Below are positions 11,768 through 22,709 of a stretch of DNA of 64,000 nt, one piece after another. The stretch is from Rhododendron vialii. Lineage: Eukaryota; Streptophyta; Magnoliopsida; Ericales; Ericaceae. The translations under genes were made by a program, and so were the position numbers. The number at the start of each line of letters is the position of its first letter. The stretch's first letter is position 1. Location of the stretch: NCBI RefSeq assembly GCF_030253575.1, contig NC_080568.1, positions 30,407,001 through 30,471,000 of the forward strand, written 5' to 3'. Below the pieces are notes generated by a model. That model ran no database searches, was not told where the DNA came from, and saw only the letters and a program-made list of their open reading frames with translations.

Positions 11768-11862
11768 GGTTGAGGCGGAGATCTGGAGGGAGAAATTGAG
11801 AGGAGAGTTGTTCTGCAGAGGAGGGTTTTTTCTTTTTCCAACTGTTTTCGGTTCGGGTACTT

Positions 11863-11873
11863 ATTATTATAAG
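11863..11873 (-). promoter_or_regulatory. Possible TATA box of the RAMP4 gene
   Basis: The minus strand reads CTTATAATAATA about 100 bp upstream of the ATG. This is a weak match in a generally AT-rich background. Confidence 0.35.
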
Positions 11874-11879
11874 GTGATG

Positions 11880-12760
11880 TGAAGGAGAGAGAGAACGCGT
11901 CCGAATTGAATTATGAGTAGAAAGTTTTCAACAACTGCTCGGATTGATTCCGTCTTTACAACTATTCAGACAGTCGACAGGTGGCAGCTCCTCTCTTTCC
12001 TATGATCATGTTTTGTTCCGCTGAAGTTCTTATTTTGTAAGTACTTATTTTTTATTTTACGAGATAAATTATTCTATTACAATATATCACTATTAATTCA
12101 AAACATAAGTACTTGAACAAACCCTTAGTCCGTTCGTGAACCCTCCCGGTCTAGATGGTTGAAACCGTCCGTATTCTAGAGTTTGTGAAAACACTAATTG
12201 TACTCCGATTAGTAAGACGAACAATACGAGCAGTTGTTTGGAAATTTTGGAACACATTGGAGAATAATACTAAACTTGGAACTAGTATTACATCCATTTA
12301 TCTCAAGACAAAAATGCATTCTGAATATATTTTGTTCACGTATCTATTGGTTTTTTATCAAGCTAATTTTTTTTTTTTTTGCTTGGATAACATACTTGAC
12401 GAACTTTGCAAAATGAACGATTACGATCGTTGTTGTGGGCCCGGAAGGAACCCACAATGGCTCAAAACTGTACCGGACTGGACCTTGACCCCTCTACCTC
12501 TTCCTGAGGTCCGTCATCACTTTAGTGTAATTCCTTTTTAGCTTAAATCACAAAGTGAAAAATTCATAAATAATTGAAAACATAATGACACAACAAAATA
12601 ATTAGGCAGCGTTTGCTTGTCAAACTTTTCAGGTGTTCAAACTTCAAACTTGAAGCTTCAAAAGGGAAGCAAACAATTCACAAATAATGACACAACAAAA
12701 TGGTAACTAAAAAGCAAAAAAAAACTGCCGTACACCTGTTTTTAACAGCACTAAATGATC
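11880..12760. other. Intergenic between RAMP4 and the next repeats
   Basis: No gene recognised. A 128-codon open frame on the plus strand (12155-12541) has no domain, signal peptide or family resemblance that I can see. Confidence 0.4.
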
Positions 12761-12764
12761 ATTA

Positions 12765-12877
12765 GGCTGGTTGTCTAGAATGAACGAACATTTGGGTATA
12801 TGGCCCTTTCATTTGGAACGCTAATGAACAAACATTTCATTCTTCCCGCTATCATTCCAGCCATCCAAACACTTACC
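12765..12877. mobile_element. Possible small Tourist-like MITE
   Basis: It is flanked by TTA on both sides (12762-12764 and 12878-12880). Imperfect inverted ends start GGCTGGTTGTC and, on the other strand, GGTAAGTGTTTGG. A second transposon-style end (GGCCCGTTTGGATGG) begins immediately to the right. Identification is tentative. Confidence 0.35.
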
Positions 12878-12880
12878 TTA

Positions 12881-14040
12881 ACGGCCCGTTTGGATGGAAG
12901 ATTTGATTTTGGGTGGATATAGAAGGAGAGTGAATTTGAGGATGGATATAGAATGAGGGGTGATATGTAAGAATGGTAGACCCACTTCATAATAATGGTA
13001 GATTTGTAATCCTGTGTTTGGATGATTTTTTTAGAATGAGGATATGGAAGGTGGATATAAGGAGATAAGTTGTCAAATGACTTAATTGCCCCCTAGTTTA
13101 TTATTTTAATGGACAAATTAGATCAATTTCATTATAATTAGAATAAATACATATTTATCATTAATTGTGGAATAAAATAAATTTATTTACTAAACAAATA
13201 ATTAAAACATATTATTTACTATAAAAATATTATTTTTCGAAAAAAAATTAAGAAAACATAATTGAAAAGTGAGACATTGTGAGATATATACAACCCATCC
13301 CATATACTTGTATGTATGAGTGTGCTCCTTTTCATTTCATTAGGGTAATAATTCCTTCTGCTTTTCATTAGAAAGAAAAAGGGGGAAAAAAAAGGAGTAA
13401 TTCTTCACCCTTGATTAGCACATAGAAAGGAGAGAGATGTGAGATACAGTGCCCAACACAGATACATAATCCAATACCTCCACCACCGCCTCCCTCTCTC
13501 CCCCCAACCCCCACCTCCAGCTTTCATTCGCCAAAACCCTAATCTGTCAGGCCATACTGTCCTTGTGTGCCCACTCTCGATCTGATTACTCCAACGCCGA
13601 CGATTTGCGACCTTCTTCTTCGACGCTGATGATCTCTGCGAGGAACACCCTGAGGTACCACTTGTATTTTTCAATTAATTGTGTTATTTATTTCCTCTCA
13701 TTTTCCTTTGAGAAATCATGCAACCATCGAATGGCGGTGTACGGCAGAAGAAGAGGTCTAGAGTAGAAGACAAGGTAGAGAGATTTCAAGGGCAACAAAG
13801 TAATTCCCCAACCCCGCATAACCAACGACAAGGGTACCCTTGTCGTTCACAAATCCGGGCGCAGGTGGATTACAAGTCCGAAGTCTCCAAATAAGGGGGC
13901 AAATCGGGGTGGAGTTTTTCGCTTCCAAACACCGGAGAAGAGGAGAGGACGGAGAACAACTTTGGGCACGAAGCAAATCCGGGGGCAAATCCCCCAGCCA
14001 AATAGGCCGTAAAATCTCTCACACAAATAATTGCAAGTAA
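12881..14040. other. Intergenic; exon-like GC-richer patch without a recognised product
   Basis: At 13440-13660 the base composition becomes coding-like. A plus-strand stretch ends ATCTCTGCGAGGAACACCCT-GAG with a following GTACCA that could be a splice donor. No domain is recognisable on either strand, and no partner exon was found. Confidence 0.35.
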
Positions 14041-14200
14041 AGAAAGAGCAATGCTACGCACACAATTTTAAAACACAACTCTGGAAACAACTGTGTCCAG
14101 GACCGCTCAATGCACATGGGTCCACATGCATCGGACGGTTTCGGACATTGTTATGTTTGGAGTCTTGTTTAAAGTTGCGCGCACAGACTTTTTGGTAAAG
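14041..14200. mobile_element. Possible Mutator-type MITE fragment
   Basis: It begins AGCAATGCTACGCACACAAT, a style of terminus seen in short non-autonomous plant DNA elements, and contains GCGCGCACAGACTTTTTGG near 14176. No matching opposite terminus with a target-site duplication was established. Confidence 0.3.
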
Positions 14201-15211
14201 AAAACGATAGCAGAAGTCACGGTATCCTGCACATAGATAACTAGAAAGCTTCACAGAAGCATTTCTCCAACTGCACATGATCGAAGTGTTAAAAAGGTTT
14301 TCTAACATGTACTTGGGTCATTACTTGTGCCAGCAACATAAATAGCATCCAAGTAATTTATGATTGGAAAATAAGAAAATTCAAGAAATCATCAAGTAGA
14401 GTCTTCAGTCTTCCATTGTGGCCACTTAGCATCCTACTACCTGCAACTGAGTGAAGTTACCTGAAAAACAAAAAAAAAACGAAAAGAAAAGAGAAACAAG
14501 GTCATTAGGTTATGATAGACATATTTCAGATTTGAACATTTGCAAAGGAATTTTGAATAGTTGTCAGACTGCTATTCCACCATGTCTCCTAAAAGGCTAA
14601 AAACCAGTTGGTGTTATGGAGGGTTTCAATGAAGTATTGTCATGACATTCAATGTCGCACATGCAAGTATGTTTTAAAAGCAATCGCAATGAGTGGCATT
14701 GTGTAACCCAATCCATGGGGGCACTCCGGGCTCAACAATAGTGATACACACAACAGATAATTATTTATGTTCTACTACTATTGACTGAGGCATTACAAGG
14801 GAGGTACAGATACAGATACACTTTTGCCCCTTGGCAACAATTTTGCATTACCCACTTCGAGAGGGCCACAAAACACAGAGATACAATCCTAATATTGTGT
14901 GCAAATCATAGCAAAAATCATGGAGCAATATCTGCCAAAAGGCCCAAAACATTGAAATCGCAATGAAAACTCTGGAAACATTGGAATAAACCACAATAAG
15001 GGAGTGCGAGGCACTGCAAGACACAAAAAAATGAACAGGAACGCAACACGAGAGAAATATGGTGAAGTAAAGAAGCCATCTGATCACAGAAAATGCAGCA
15101 GCAGCATTCATGAAAAAACAACACATTGCTATCGTGTCTAGTAATGCATACCTTTTTTCCTTTGAAAAGGCAAGAACATCCCATGATATATACTAGTGGC
15201 CTAGTGGGAAT
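14201..15211. other. Intergenic, no gene recognised
   Basis: Short open frames on both strands lack recognisable domains. Base composition is uniform and AT-rich. Confidence 0.4.
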
Positions 15212-15288
15212 TAGGGGGTTAAAGGGAGTCGAACTCCCGAAATGAACCTAAGACATTAGTGCTCTTTATCACTTGAGCTAGGCCCAGG
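15212..15288 (-). mobile_element. tRNA-like sequence, probably a SINE head
   Basis: The minus strand has CCTAGCTCAAGTGATAAAGA followed by GC (a D-arm pairing GCTC/GAGC and A box) and GGGAGTTCGACTCCC (a perfect T-arm and B box). The anticodon arm does not pair and the acceptor ends pair only partly. A tRNA-derived SINE or decayed tRNA fits better than a working tRNA gene. Confidence 0.5.
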
Positions 15289-16249
15289 TTCGTAAGGCAT
15301 ACTTTTGTGTTATCTCAAGTTCTCACTACTGTATTTGAAGGGGATGATGGAGTCAAGCTGTATGCATAGCACCTTAACAGTAGAACAGTAACTTCATAGT
15401 TCATACACAAATACTACATACAAAAAAACCAAAAAAAACTCCTCACACCTTGTGTAAATGCAGACTGTTGAAACATGCGAACACTAATACTTTGCCCACA
15501 CTAAACCAATGTAATAGCAGGTTTGGCAAACATATTTTTGTTGCATAATAGCATTCACAAAAATATCAACAGGTATCGCAAGCATGTTGACGGGGATCAC
15601 ATAAGGCCCAAGATCACTCGCACTTACATGAGGCGTGGACGGAAACATTAATATTTATTAGTCTTTGATTTATTTCATTTTAGGAAATGAATATGTTATT
15701 TAGGATTCCATTGCTTATATTATTTTTGGAACATGTTTAATTCAACTTTGGAAACATTGTGACTAGCCTATGAATACTAGGCTTGTTACATTCATAAGAT
15801 ACTTTTGAATACAACAACAACAACAACAACATAACATAACCCATCTAGTCCCCAGTCGTTGGGGGTATGGGCGGAGGATGATTGGAGACAGACCTAACCT
15901 TTGACAATATATGCACAAAGTGGCTGCTCTCAGAATACCACTAAAACAGTGGCCCCCCTAAACCTCCAAGAACCGAGGAGCTACAAGGGCGTTTTGTTGT
16001 AAAACCATGCCCCCAAATCAAAGCCAAATGACATCAGAGAGGACAGGCCTAGAGACTCAAATCAATTTATGTGCACATTACCATGCTTCCTTCATTGATA
16101 GTCCAGAGCATCGGTATGCACAATAAAGATTGAGAATAAAGATTATTGAGATTAGGGTTTTCTTTTCTTTTGTCTTCCTTTCTTTTATAGTGTGGTTTCA
16201 AGCACACCGGCCGTTTGGCGTCACATGTAGACAGCAATTGACCAAAGTC
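15289..16249. other. Intergenic with retroelement debris and an (AAC)n tract
   Basis: An (AAC)n microsatellite at about 15809-15831 is followed by CCATCTAGTCCCCAGTCGTT and a G-rich string. On the minus strand this would be a SINE- or LINE-like body ending in (TTG)n. No gene is recognised. ORFs on the minus strand near 16067-16276 show no domain. Confidence 0.4.
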
Positions 16250-16264
16250 GACTAAGAAACAAAA

Positions 16265-16437
16265 ATGCATGTACACAAATTGATGTAATAGGACTACTAG
16301 TTAGGACTTTACAATTTGTTACCAAAAAGCAAATAGCGAGGGCTATGACTCCTGAGCAGATTGATGTAATAGGACTACTTGTAAGGACTTTAGGCAATCT
16401 ATTACCAAATGCAAATAGCGAGGGCTATGACTCGGTA
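16265..16437. repeat. Tandem duplication, about 84-bp unit, two copies
   Basis: TTGATGTAATAGGACTACT and GCAAATAGCGAGGGCTATGA followed by CTC each occur twice in the same order. Confidence 0.85.
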
Positions 16438-16892
16438 TCTCAAGCTTGTTGGCCTCAGGTGACACAAATGCATTTGAATGGTCACAAGTAATTGAAAGAA
16501 ACAATATCTCAAGCATGCTTTTCCTTTCTTTTCCTTTTCTTATCTCCAAATTACTGACTTAACTATTAGATAGAAAGAAAAGCATGCTCCTCACATAGTG
16601 CATGTGTTTGGACACATACAGAATGAGCATACCTTGCTCAATGCAAACCAATGTGGCGTAGAGATGTTGGCTAATTAAAATCTTGCAGCATTCAAGAAAT
16701 CAACAAGTATCTCATCCATGTCAGCGTTCGGCAATGATTGACCAAAGCTTATGAAGATTGAAGAAGTTAAGGGAGGATAGGTGTTATAAGCCAACGTAAC
16801 AGTGAATCTAGTGTATCATGGACATGGCTAGGAATATCAATAAGCATCTCAAGCTTGCTGGTATAAAGTGGCCAACAATCTCCTAATTAGGA

Positions 16893-17080
16893 AAAGCTTC
16901 AAACACAGCAAAATTCAAAAGCTGGGAGCTCGAGTAGAACCCACTATCAACCTTTTACCTAACCCATGAAAACAACCTAAGATTTCAAGAACACGAGGAA
17001 CAATCTCAAAGATACTGAATCAAAATTCTAGACCATCCTTGAAGCAAAACGGACACAAACAACACTCTACGGATCATCAT
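16893..17080. repeat. Dispersed duplicate, copy 1 of 2
   Basis: This matches 18393-18580 in order and orientation. Shared blocks include GATTTCAAGAACACGAG, AAAATTCTAGACC and GGACACAAA. A shorter related patch lies at about 17940-18050. The duplicated sequence has no recognised coding content. Confidence 0.7.
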
Positions 17081-18392
17081 AAAATCTTATTTCTCATGTC
17101 ATATTTTGCTCACATGACAAGTTCCATTCAAAATCCTAACGGTTTGCTAACGGAAGGAGTTTATTGTCATAACTCATAAGATGAATGTTAAGTGTTAAGT
17201 TTTAAACATTAGGGATGTTAAGAGAAAACCAGTCATAGTTGAAGGGGATATAATGTAATTTGCTAAATTATGGTACTTGCTTCAAAACTTTCCATCTGCT
17301 AGGTGATTAACCAAGAGAGATCCTGAAAATGGTTGAAAGAAAGAGAAAAATTTTGAAAAGAAGGAAAAGAAAGTACATATACAACTACAACCAATTGGAT
17401 AACCAGTCACCACCCTACCACCAAGGCCGATACCCAAGTTTGCCCACATTGTGTCTATCTACAATGACACCAATTGAAGATGACCCTACAACCAAGATTA
17501 ATAACATACTTTGGCCTCAAAACACCAGCCTACCACAAGCCATCACAAACTCAGTACATCCCTTGTCCCAATTGTACAACTGTCGCACCGAGAATCTTCA
17601 CCACAAAACTAAAGTAGAAGGGTGCAGAAAATAACATGAAACAAATGATGCTGCAAACTAAACAACTATTACAACCCTTGAAGGTGGAGGAAGAGGGAAG
17701 AGATTTGGGGAGAGTAGCTTGTTGTCTATAGGAATGGGTGATTGGAAAGCCCTCATTGCTAACCACAAGTCCCTTCCGAGATCCAGTACCATGTAGTAAT
17801 CAAATTCATAGTTTTCATTTGACTCAATACTAAAGACCAATTATTGAAATCGTCTGAGGCCTCTATCATGCTAACTTTATGGCCTGCCACAATACCTGTA
17901 TACACTCAACTACACAATTCCTAGTTTGCACATGCAAAAAGTCTTCAACAGAAACTACTTGAAATATGACAAACCTAAAAAACCAAGAGCTCCACTAGAA
18001 CCCACTAACAAACAAAGAAAATTCTGGAGCCAAAAGCATCCAAGGGCCAAGTGTGAGCAACCCATGGTCAAGCGGAAGCATGGCAACAAGGGCTTATCCC
18101 AAGCTAGCAGGTTCAACTCCCATCACTAGCAAAAAAGTGTTGGGGCCATTGGAGATTTGAGTGGTCTTTAACTTCAAGGCTTCGGGGATTAGTTGAGGTG
18201 TGCATAAGTAGGCCAAACAACCATTTTTTAAGAAAAAACCCAACTGTTTACAAATTTGGTCCTTTAAGCAAAAACTTCATTAGAACACATCAATCTCTAC
18301 GCTACTAACATAACTGGCCAGCCATATAAGAACAAAACTGCAATCGACCGCAAACTGATTATTGCACACATGAAAACAATCTTCAGTAGAAA
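17081..18392. other. Intergenic, no gene recognised
   Basis: Open frames such as plus 17329-17634 (101 codons) have no domain and no plausible splice context. The segment lies between two copies of a dispersed duplicate. Confidence 0.4.
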
Positions 18393-18580
18393 ATGCTTCA
18401 AAGACAGCAACTTCAAAAACCAAGAGCAACTAGAACCCCTCTAACAATCAACGTTTTACCTATTACATCAAAACAACTTGAGATTTCAAGAACACGAGTA
18501 ACTATCTGAAGATGACCTAAGCAAAATTCTAGACCGTGCTTTAAGCGAAAAGGACACAAATAACACTTTACAGATCCTTT
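18393..18580. repeat. Dispersed duplicate, copy 2 of 2
   Basis: Counterpart of 16893-17080, offset 1.5 kb, same orientation, moderately diverged. Confidence 0.7.
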
Positions 18581-18789
18581 GGATTGTGAGAAAGGGAGAG
18601 AAGAGAACAAGTGATATCTCACCAAATCCAACCAAAAGGAGAGATTTAGTGAGGAACAAATATAGACGAATAAAAAATATCATCTTTCCTTTGATTCTCA
18701 TCATTTGTCACATTTCTTACATCTTTTAAATATCCAAACAAAAGATAGTGGAGTATTTGTCTCTTTTCTTTTCCCACCCTTCCTCACAA

Positions 18790-19245
18790 TCCAAATGGGT
18801 TGTTAGTCTCAACACTGCTCAATCCCGTGAAGGATAACCATCATAGTTCAATAGATCAATCATGTCCTTCATACCCTTAGAATTAAAGAACGAAATAAAA
18901 ACACCGAAGAATGAAAAAAGAGATCTTTAAAGAAAAAGACCATATGGAGAACACATAATCACAAAACCTATAAGAACCAAAATCAGCAAATAATATAGAG
19001 CAAGAAAGACGAACAATGGAGATTGATCCTTTACGCAAGTTGAAGAAAAATTGATCCTTCACGCAAAAAGGCCACAAAGAACACCATTTTCTCTACACTA
19101 CCCAATCCCATGAAGGAAATCTACCACAGTTCAATAACACCCTTAGATATCAACGAACCGAAATAAGCCACAGAAAATTGAAAAAAAAAAAGGACCTTTA
19201 AAGAAAAAACCATATCAACATCACATAATCACAAAACCTATAAGA
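18790..19245. repeat. Direct duplication flanking the 3' side of the NF-YC gene
   Basis: Blocks at about 18810-18985 recur at about 19090-19245. Both contain AATCCC(G/A)TGAAGGA, CCTTTAAAG-like strings and CATAATCACAAAACCTATAA followed by GAA. The second copy runs directly into the long inverted repeat at 19241-19620. Confidence 0.7.
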
Positions 19246-19620
19246 AGTAGAAGAAACCGAAGCAGCAAAACACTGACATGTACTCCAACACTTGAAAAAA
19301 CCTAGAAACTTGAATGAGAACAGCAACAGAAAACTTGACGGTGGAGGAAGAACTAAGATCGAGGTCAACTGGAGGTGGGGTTGGAGGAAATTTGGGAGCA
19401 AGGCCCACCTCTGATCCGCCCACCTAACTCCCAAAATTTCCTCCAACCCCACCTCCAGTGGACTTTGGATTCTAGGTGGATTACAATACCTCGTTCTTAG
19501 TACTTCCTCCACAGTCAAGTTTTCTGTAACTGCTCTCATTCCCATTCAAGTTTTTAGGTTTTCTAAAGTTTTGGAGTACATTTCAGTGTTTTGCTGCTTC
19601 GGTTTCTTCTGCTTCTGTAA
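19241..19620. repeat. Long imperfect inverted repeat (hairpin) just downstream of the NF-YC stop codon
   Basis: The left arm, about 19241-19398, and right arm, about 19428-19617, are inverted copies. The core arms (19369-19398 and 19428-19458) pair CTGGAGGTGGGGTTGGAGGA with its complement over 30-31 bp with one indel. The outer parts pair GAAACCGAAGCAGCAAAACA with TGTTTTGCTGCTTCGGTTTC. The right arm carries an extra 30-40 bp. The hairpin starts about 25 bp past the NF-YC stop, so it should lie in the 3' UTR or in a 3' intron of that transcript. Confidence 0.85.
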
Positions 19621-19645
19621 AGAAAGCAAATTCAAACAATGGCAA

Positions 19646-20317
19646 TTAACAAGAAATGCGAGTGCAAAATTCATACCCTTGCCCATCAAGATTCCCCTGC
19701 CCACCACTCCCTCCACCACCGTACGCCCCATCATCCCCCGCCCCCGTCTGCCAAACCGACTGCCACGCCTGCGATGGCGGAGGCTGCATATACATACCCG
19801 GCCCCACCGCCGGCTGCCCAATTGGCGGGTAATAATAAGGCACCCCACCAACTGTACTATCCCCCACCAATCCAAACCCGCCTCCCTCCTCCTCTATAAT
19901 CTCCTCCCTAGGCACAATATCCACCAAGAAATCGAAGATATCAGTCCGGGTGATGGCGGCCGCGATGTCGTTCTTCTGGAGGGTCCGGCGCTTGTTCTCC
20001 TCGGCGTGGAGCCAGGAACGGATCGTGAGCTCTAAGATGAAGAGCTCGCAGGCCTTGGCGAAGAGGACGGGGGCCTCGGCGGAGATCATGCGGACGTCCT
20101 CGTCGGCTTTCATGATTTTCTTGATCCGGGCTAGGGGGAGCTGGTGGTTCTTGAAGTCGGTGGCAGATTCGATCTCTTGGCGTTGGTGGGTCCAGAAAGT
20201 GTTGAGTTGGTTTTGTTGGTGTTGGTGATGTTGTTGCTGGAGGAGTTGGTGGGGGTAGGGCGGTTGAGGTGGGTACGGGGGTGGCGCCGCCGTGGGTGGT
20301 GGGGGGTTGGGTTCCAT
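19646..20317 (-). CDS. NF-YC: NF-YC subunit (CCAAT-binding complex, histone-fold transcription factor), 223 aa
   Basis: Intact minus-strand ORF. Residues 1-40 are Pro/Gln/His-rich. Residues about 41-58 ([18 protein letters not shown]) are the NF-YC N-terminal helix. Residues about 60-138 are the histone fold, including [20 protein letters not shown], then [20 protein letters not shown], then [19 protein letters not shown], then [12 protein letters not shown]. The tail ([35 protein letters not shown]) matches the Arabidopsis NF-YC1/NF-YC4 branch. NF-YC dimerises with NF-YB in the nucleus, then recruits NF-YA or CONSTANS-type proteins to CCAAT elements in flowering, hormone and light responses. 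In close relatives the protein ends at about GNLDGQG; here nine more residues (YEFCTRISC) follow. The GGGTATGA at that point could instead be a 5' splice site, with an acceptor TTTCTTTACAG at about 19618-19628. The coding region is therefore secure but its last few codons are not. Confidence 0.93.
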   Translation of the reverse strand: MEPNPPPPTAAPPPYPPQPPYPHQLLQQQHHQHQQNQLNTFWTHQRQEIESATDFKNHQLPLARIKKIMKADEDVRMISAEAPVLFAKACELFILELTIRSWLHAEENKRRTLQKNDIAAAITRTDIFDFLVDIVPREEIIEEEGGGFGLVGDSTVGGVPYYYPPIGQPAVGPGMYMQPPPSQAWQSVWQTGAGDDGAYGGGGSGGQGNLDGQGYEFCTRISC

Positions 20318-20410
20318 TTTCGGGACTTCGATCTTGTGAGGGAAATGGTTTTTAGGTTTGTGTCTGCCTTTGTTGTGGGACTGCTTGGTTCTATAGAGAG
20401 CACTCCCTGG

Positions 20411-21150
20411 TTGGGGCTAAGTTCGCGGTCAAATGGTTCTAGTTAGCGGCCATAGAGTTTAAGTTTACGGAAAAATGGTTAAAGTTTGCGGGGCCAGGGT
20501 GTTTAAGGTCGCGGCTATGCTGTTAATGTTTGCAGCCATGGAGTAAAAGTTTACATCCTACCGTGTCAAAGTTTGTGGCCATGACAGCCTTAGGCTCCGT
20601 TTGATTGTGTATACAATATTTTACCTATTTTTTAGTGTTTGATTGTGTAAAAAATAAGAAAAATATTTTACATATGAAATATTTTTCATTAATTGGATGA
20701 AAATCACATACCTTTAAATCTTTCGTAAGTTATTTTCTGAAATGAATCCGCTGCCTTCCATTACAATTCTAACTGCTCAGTTTCTTCGATCGTTAGTCCT
20801 GATCCACGTTAAATTTTAATATTCTTAGATCTCTCCATCGTTTAAAGCCGCTCTCTCTACACTATTTCGTCGATTTCAAAAAATATTTTTTAAATACCAA
20901 CTAAACACTGGAAAATAAAATTAAAATTTGAAATTTGTTTTCTGGAAAAACATTTTACAACGAGAAAAACATTTTACATCAAAACAAACAGAACCTTAGT
21001 GTCAAAGTTTGCGGCCATGACGTAAAAGTTCGCGGCTATTGTGTCAAAGTTTGCAGCCATGACGTAGAAGTTTGCGGTCAGAGTGTCAAAGTTTGTGGCC
21101 AAATGATTCGAGTTTGCAGCCATGGAGCTCATGTTCGCGGCATCATGGTC
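20411..21150. repeat. 21-bp minisatellite upstream of NF-YC, interrupted by a MITE
   Basis: Degenerate units of about 21 bp (consensus near GTCAAAGTTTGCGGCCATGA) run through 20411-20589 and 20999-21150. There are roughly seven or eight units on each side of the element at 20593-20995. Read on the plus strand, the right block encodes a 7-residue periodic peptide (VKVCGHD-like). The array starts about 95 bp upstream of the NF-YC ATG, so it occupies its promoter or 5' leader. Confidence 0.85.
20593..20995. mobile_element. Tourist-like (PIF/Harbinger-type) MITE, 403 bp
   Basis: Terminal inverted repeats start GGCTCCGTTTGATTGTG on the left and, on the opposite strand, GGTTCTGTTTGTTTTGATG on the right. 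It is flanked by TTA on both sides (20590-20592 and 20996-20998), the 3-bp target duplication typical of this superfamily. It has no coding capacity. It sits inside the minisatellite, so the array existed first. Confidence 0.75.
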
Positions 21151-21741
21151 TCACCGGGTTTCGACTTCTCTGGCTCGTTTTCACTACGATCCACTCTCTT
21201 TTCGCGATTAATCATGCATATAACGACCACGTAACCATCAATATGCTAACATATAGTATAATAGAGGGAGGAGACTGGATAGGGGTGTGGCTACATCACC
21301 CGTGAGGCTTAATAAAAAAAGTGTGTACTAAATAGTTAATACTTAACAATTTTTACATCAACAATATCAACAATTATAATACGAGAAAAACAAAACCAAT
21401 ATAAAATCTACTAATCATTACATACGAACACAAAATATAAAGTCTCTAAATAGGCAAATACATATTATCTTAAGAGCGCATGAGTATCACTTAAATGTTA
21501 CTCGTATTGTATTTTTAGAAGTAAAAGTATCAAAACAGTCCTACTCAAACCCAAGTAGTAAAACTATTGGAATGCCCCTAAAATTTGAAATTTTTGGAAT
21601 GCCCGACCTTGGGTTGGGCCGGCATTGCTCGTGAAGACTAAGCGGTGCAAAGTGCAAACGGCAGTTGGTCGGAGAAATGGCGAGGGATGCATGGCAACGG
21701 TGGCTATGGAGCTCTGGCGGTGGATGTACGGGCTGACGAAG
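21151..21741. other. Intergenic, no gene recognised
   Basis: AT-rich sequence upstream of NF-YC with no domain-bearing frame. It ends at the target-site duplication of the palindromic element. Confidence 0.4.
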
Positions 21742-21746
21742 GGGGT

Positions 21747-22704
21747 TGATGCAAAATGAAAAGATTATATATTATTTAAATATATATATATAAAGTTCCT
21801 TATTTTTGTTTTTATTTATTTTGTTAGGAATCTTGCAATTATAGAAATAAGTGTTTACATTATTTAGTTTTTCAATTTAGTTTATTTAGTTTCCTTTTAA
21901 GAATTATTTGATTAAGAAGACTCAATTCTAACTTTGGTAGTTTCCTTTTTCTTTATTTCCTAGTGTGTAGGGTTTCTCCTACTATAAATTAAGTTGTAAG
22001 CCTTAGGGCTATTCAGTTTTTTGATGATTAATAAAATTATAAAGAGTGTTCTCTTTTATGCCAAATTCTTTGGTATTCTACGGAATCAACAAAGTGTTTG
22101 ATGCCTTTATTCTTGGGTATTCTTTGACTAAACAGGTTTAGAGAAGGATTTCGATCTCCGGGTATTCGTTACGAATCAACGGATTCGGACTCAATTTAGT
22201 AGTATTGTGTTTCAATTAGCTTCGCCGGAAGCTAATTGAAACACAATACTACTAAATTGAGTCCGAATCCGTTGATTCGTAACGAATACCCGGAGATCGA
22301 AATCCTTCTCTAAACCTGTTTAGTCAAAGAATACCCAAGAATAAAGGCATCAAACACTTTGTTGATTCCGTAGAATACCAAAGAATTTGGCATAAAAGAG
22401 AACACTCTTTATAATTTTATTAATCATCAAAAAACTGAATAGCCCTAAGGCTTACAACTTAATTTATAGTAGGAGAAACCCTACACACTAGGAAATAAAG
22501 AAAAAGGAAACTACCAAAGTTAGAATTGAGTCTTCTTAATCAAATAATTCTTAAAAGGAAACTAAATAAACTAAATTGAAAAACTAAATAATGTAAACAC
22601 TTATTTCTATAATTGCAAGATTCCTAACAAAATAAATAAAAACAAAAATAAGGAACTTTATATATATATATTTAAATAATATATAATCTTTTCATTTTGC
22701 ATCA
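21747..22704. mobile_element. 958-bp palindromic element: two LTR-like arms tail to tail, with 5-bp target-site duplication
   Basis: The arms, 21747-22222 and 22229-22704, are exact-length inverted copies of 476 bp with no mismatch that I noticed. They are separated by a 6-bp spacer, CGCCGG. The outer ends read TGATGC and GCATCA, so the unit begins TG and ends CA. GGGGT lies directly outside both ends (21742-21746 and 22705-22709). Each arm contains a TATA-like ACTATAAATT (21981 in the left arm) and an AATAAA (22030), in the order expected of a retrotransposon LTR. Together these indicate an LTR dimer in inverted orientation integrated as one unit. A foldback DNA element with very long terminal repeats is the alternative. 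Confidence 0.8.
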
Positions 22705-22709
22705 GGGGT

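Noticed and set aside
12155..12541. 128-codon plus-strand ORF
   Set aside because: No recognisable domain, composition like surrounding noncoding DNA, no supporting signals.
13563..13766. Possible first exon of a plus-strand gene ending at GAG|GTACCA
   Set aside because: Composition is exon-like, but no domain, no downstream exon and no convincing start context could be found.
15212..15288. Functional tRNA gene on the minus strand
   Set aside because: D- and T-arms are good, but no anticodon stem forms and the acceptor stem pairs poorly. A SINE head is more likely.
19571..20446. Long plus-strand ORFs of 92-154 codons opposite NF-YC
   Set aside because: They are reverse-strand shadows of the GC-rich NF-YC coding region and have no domain of their own.
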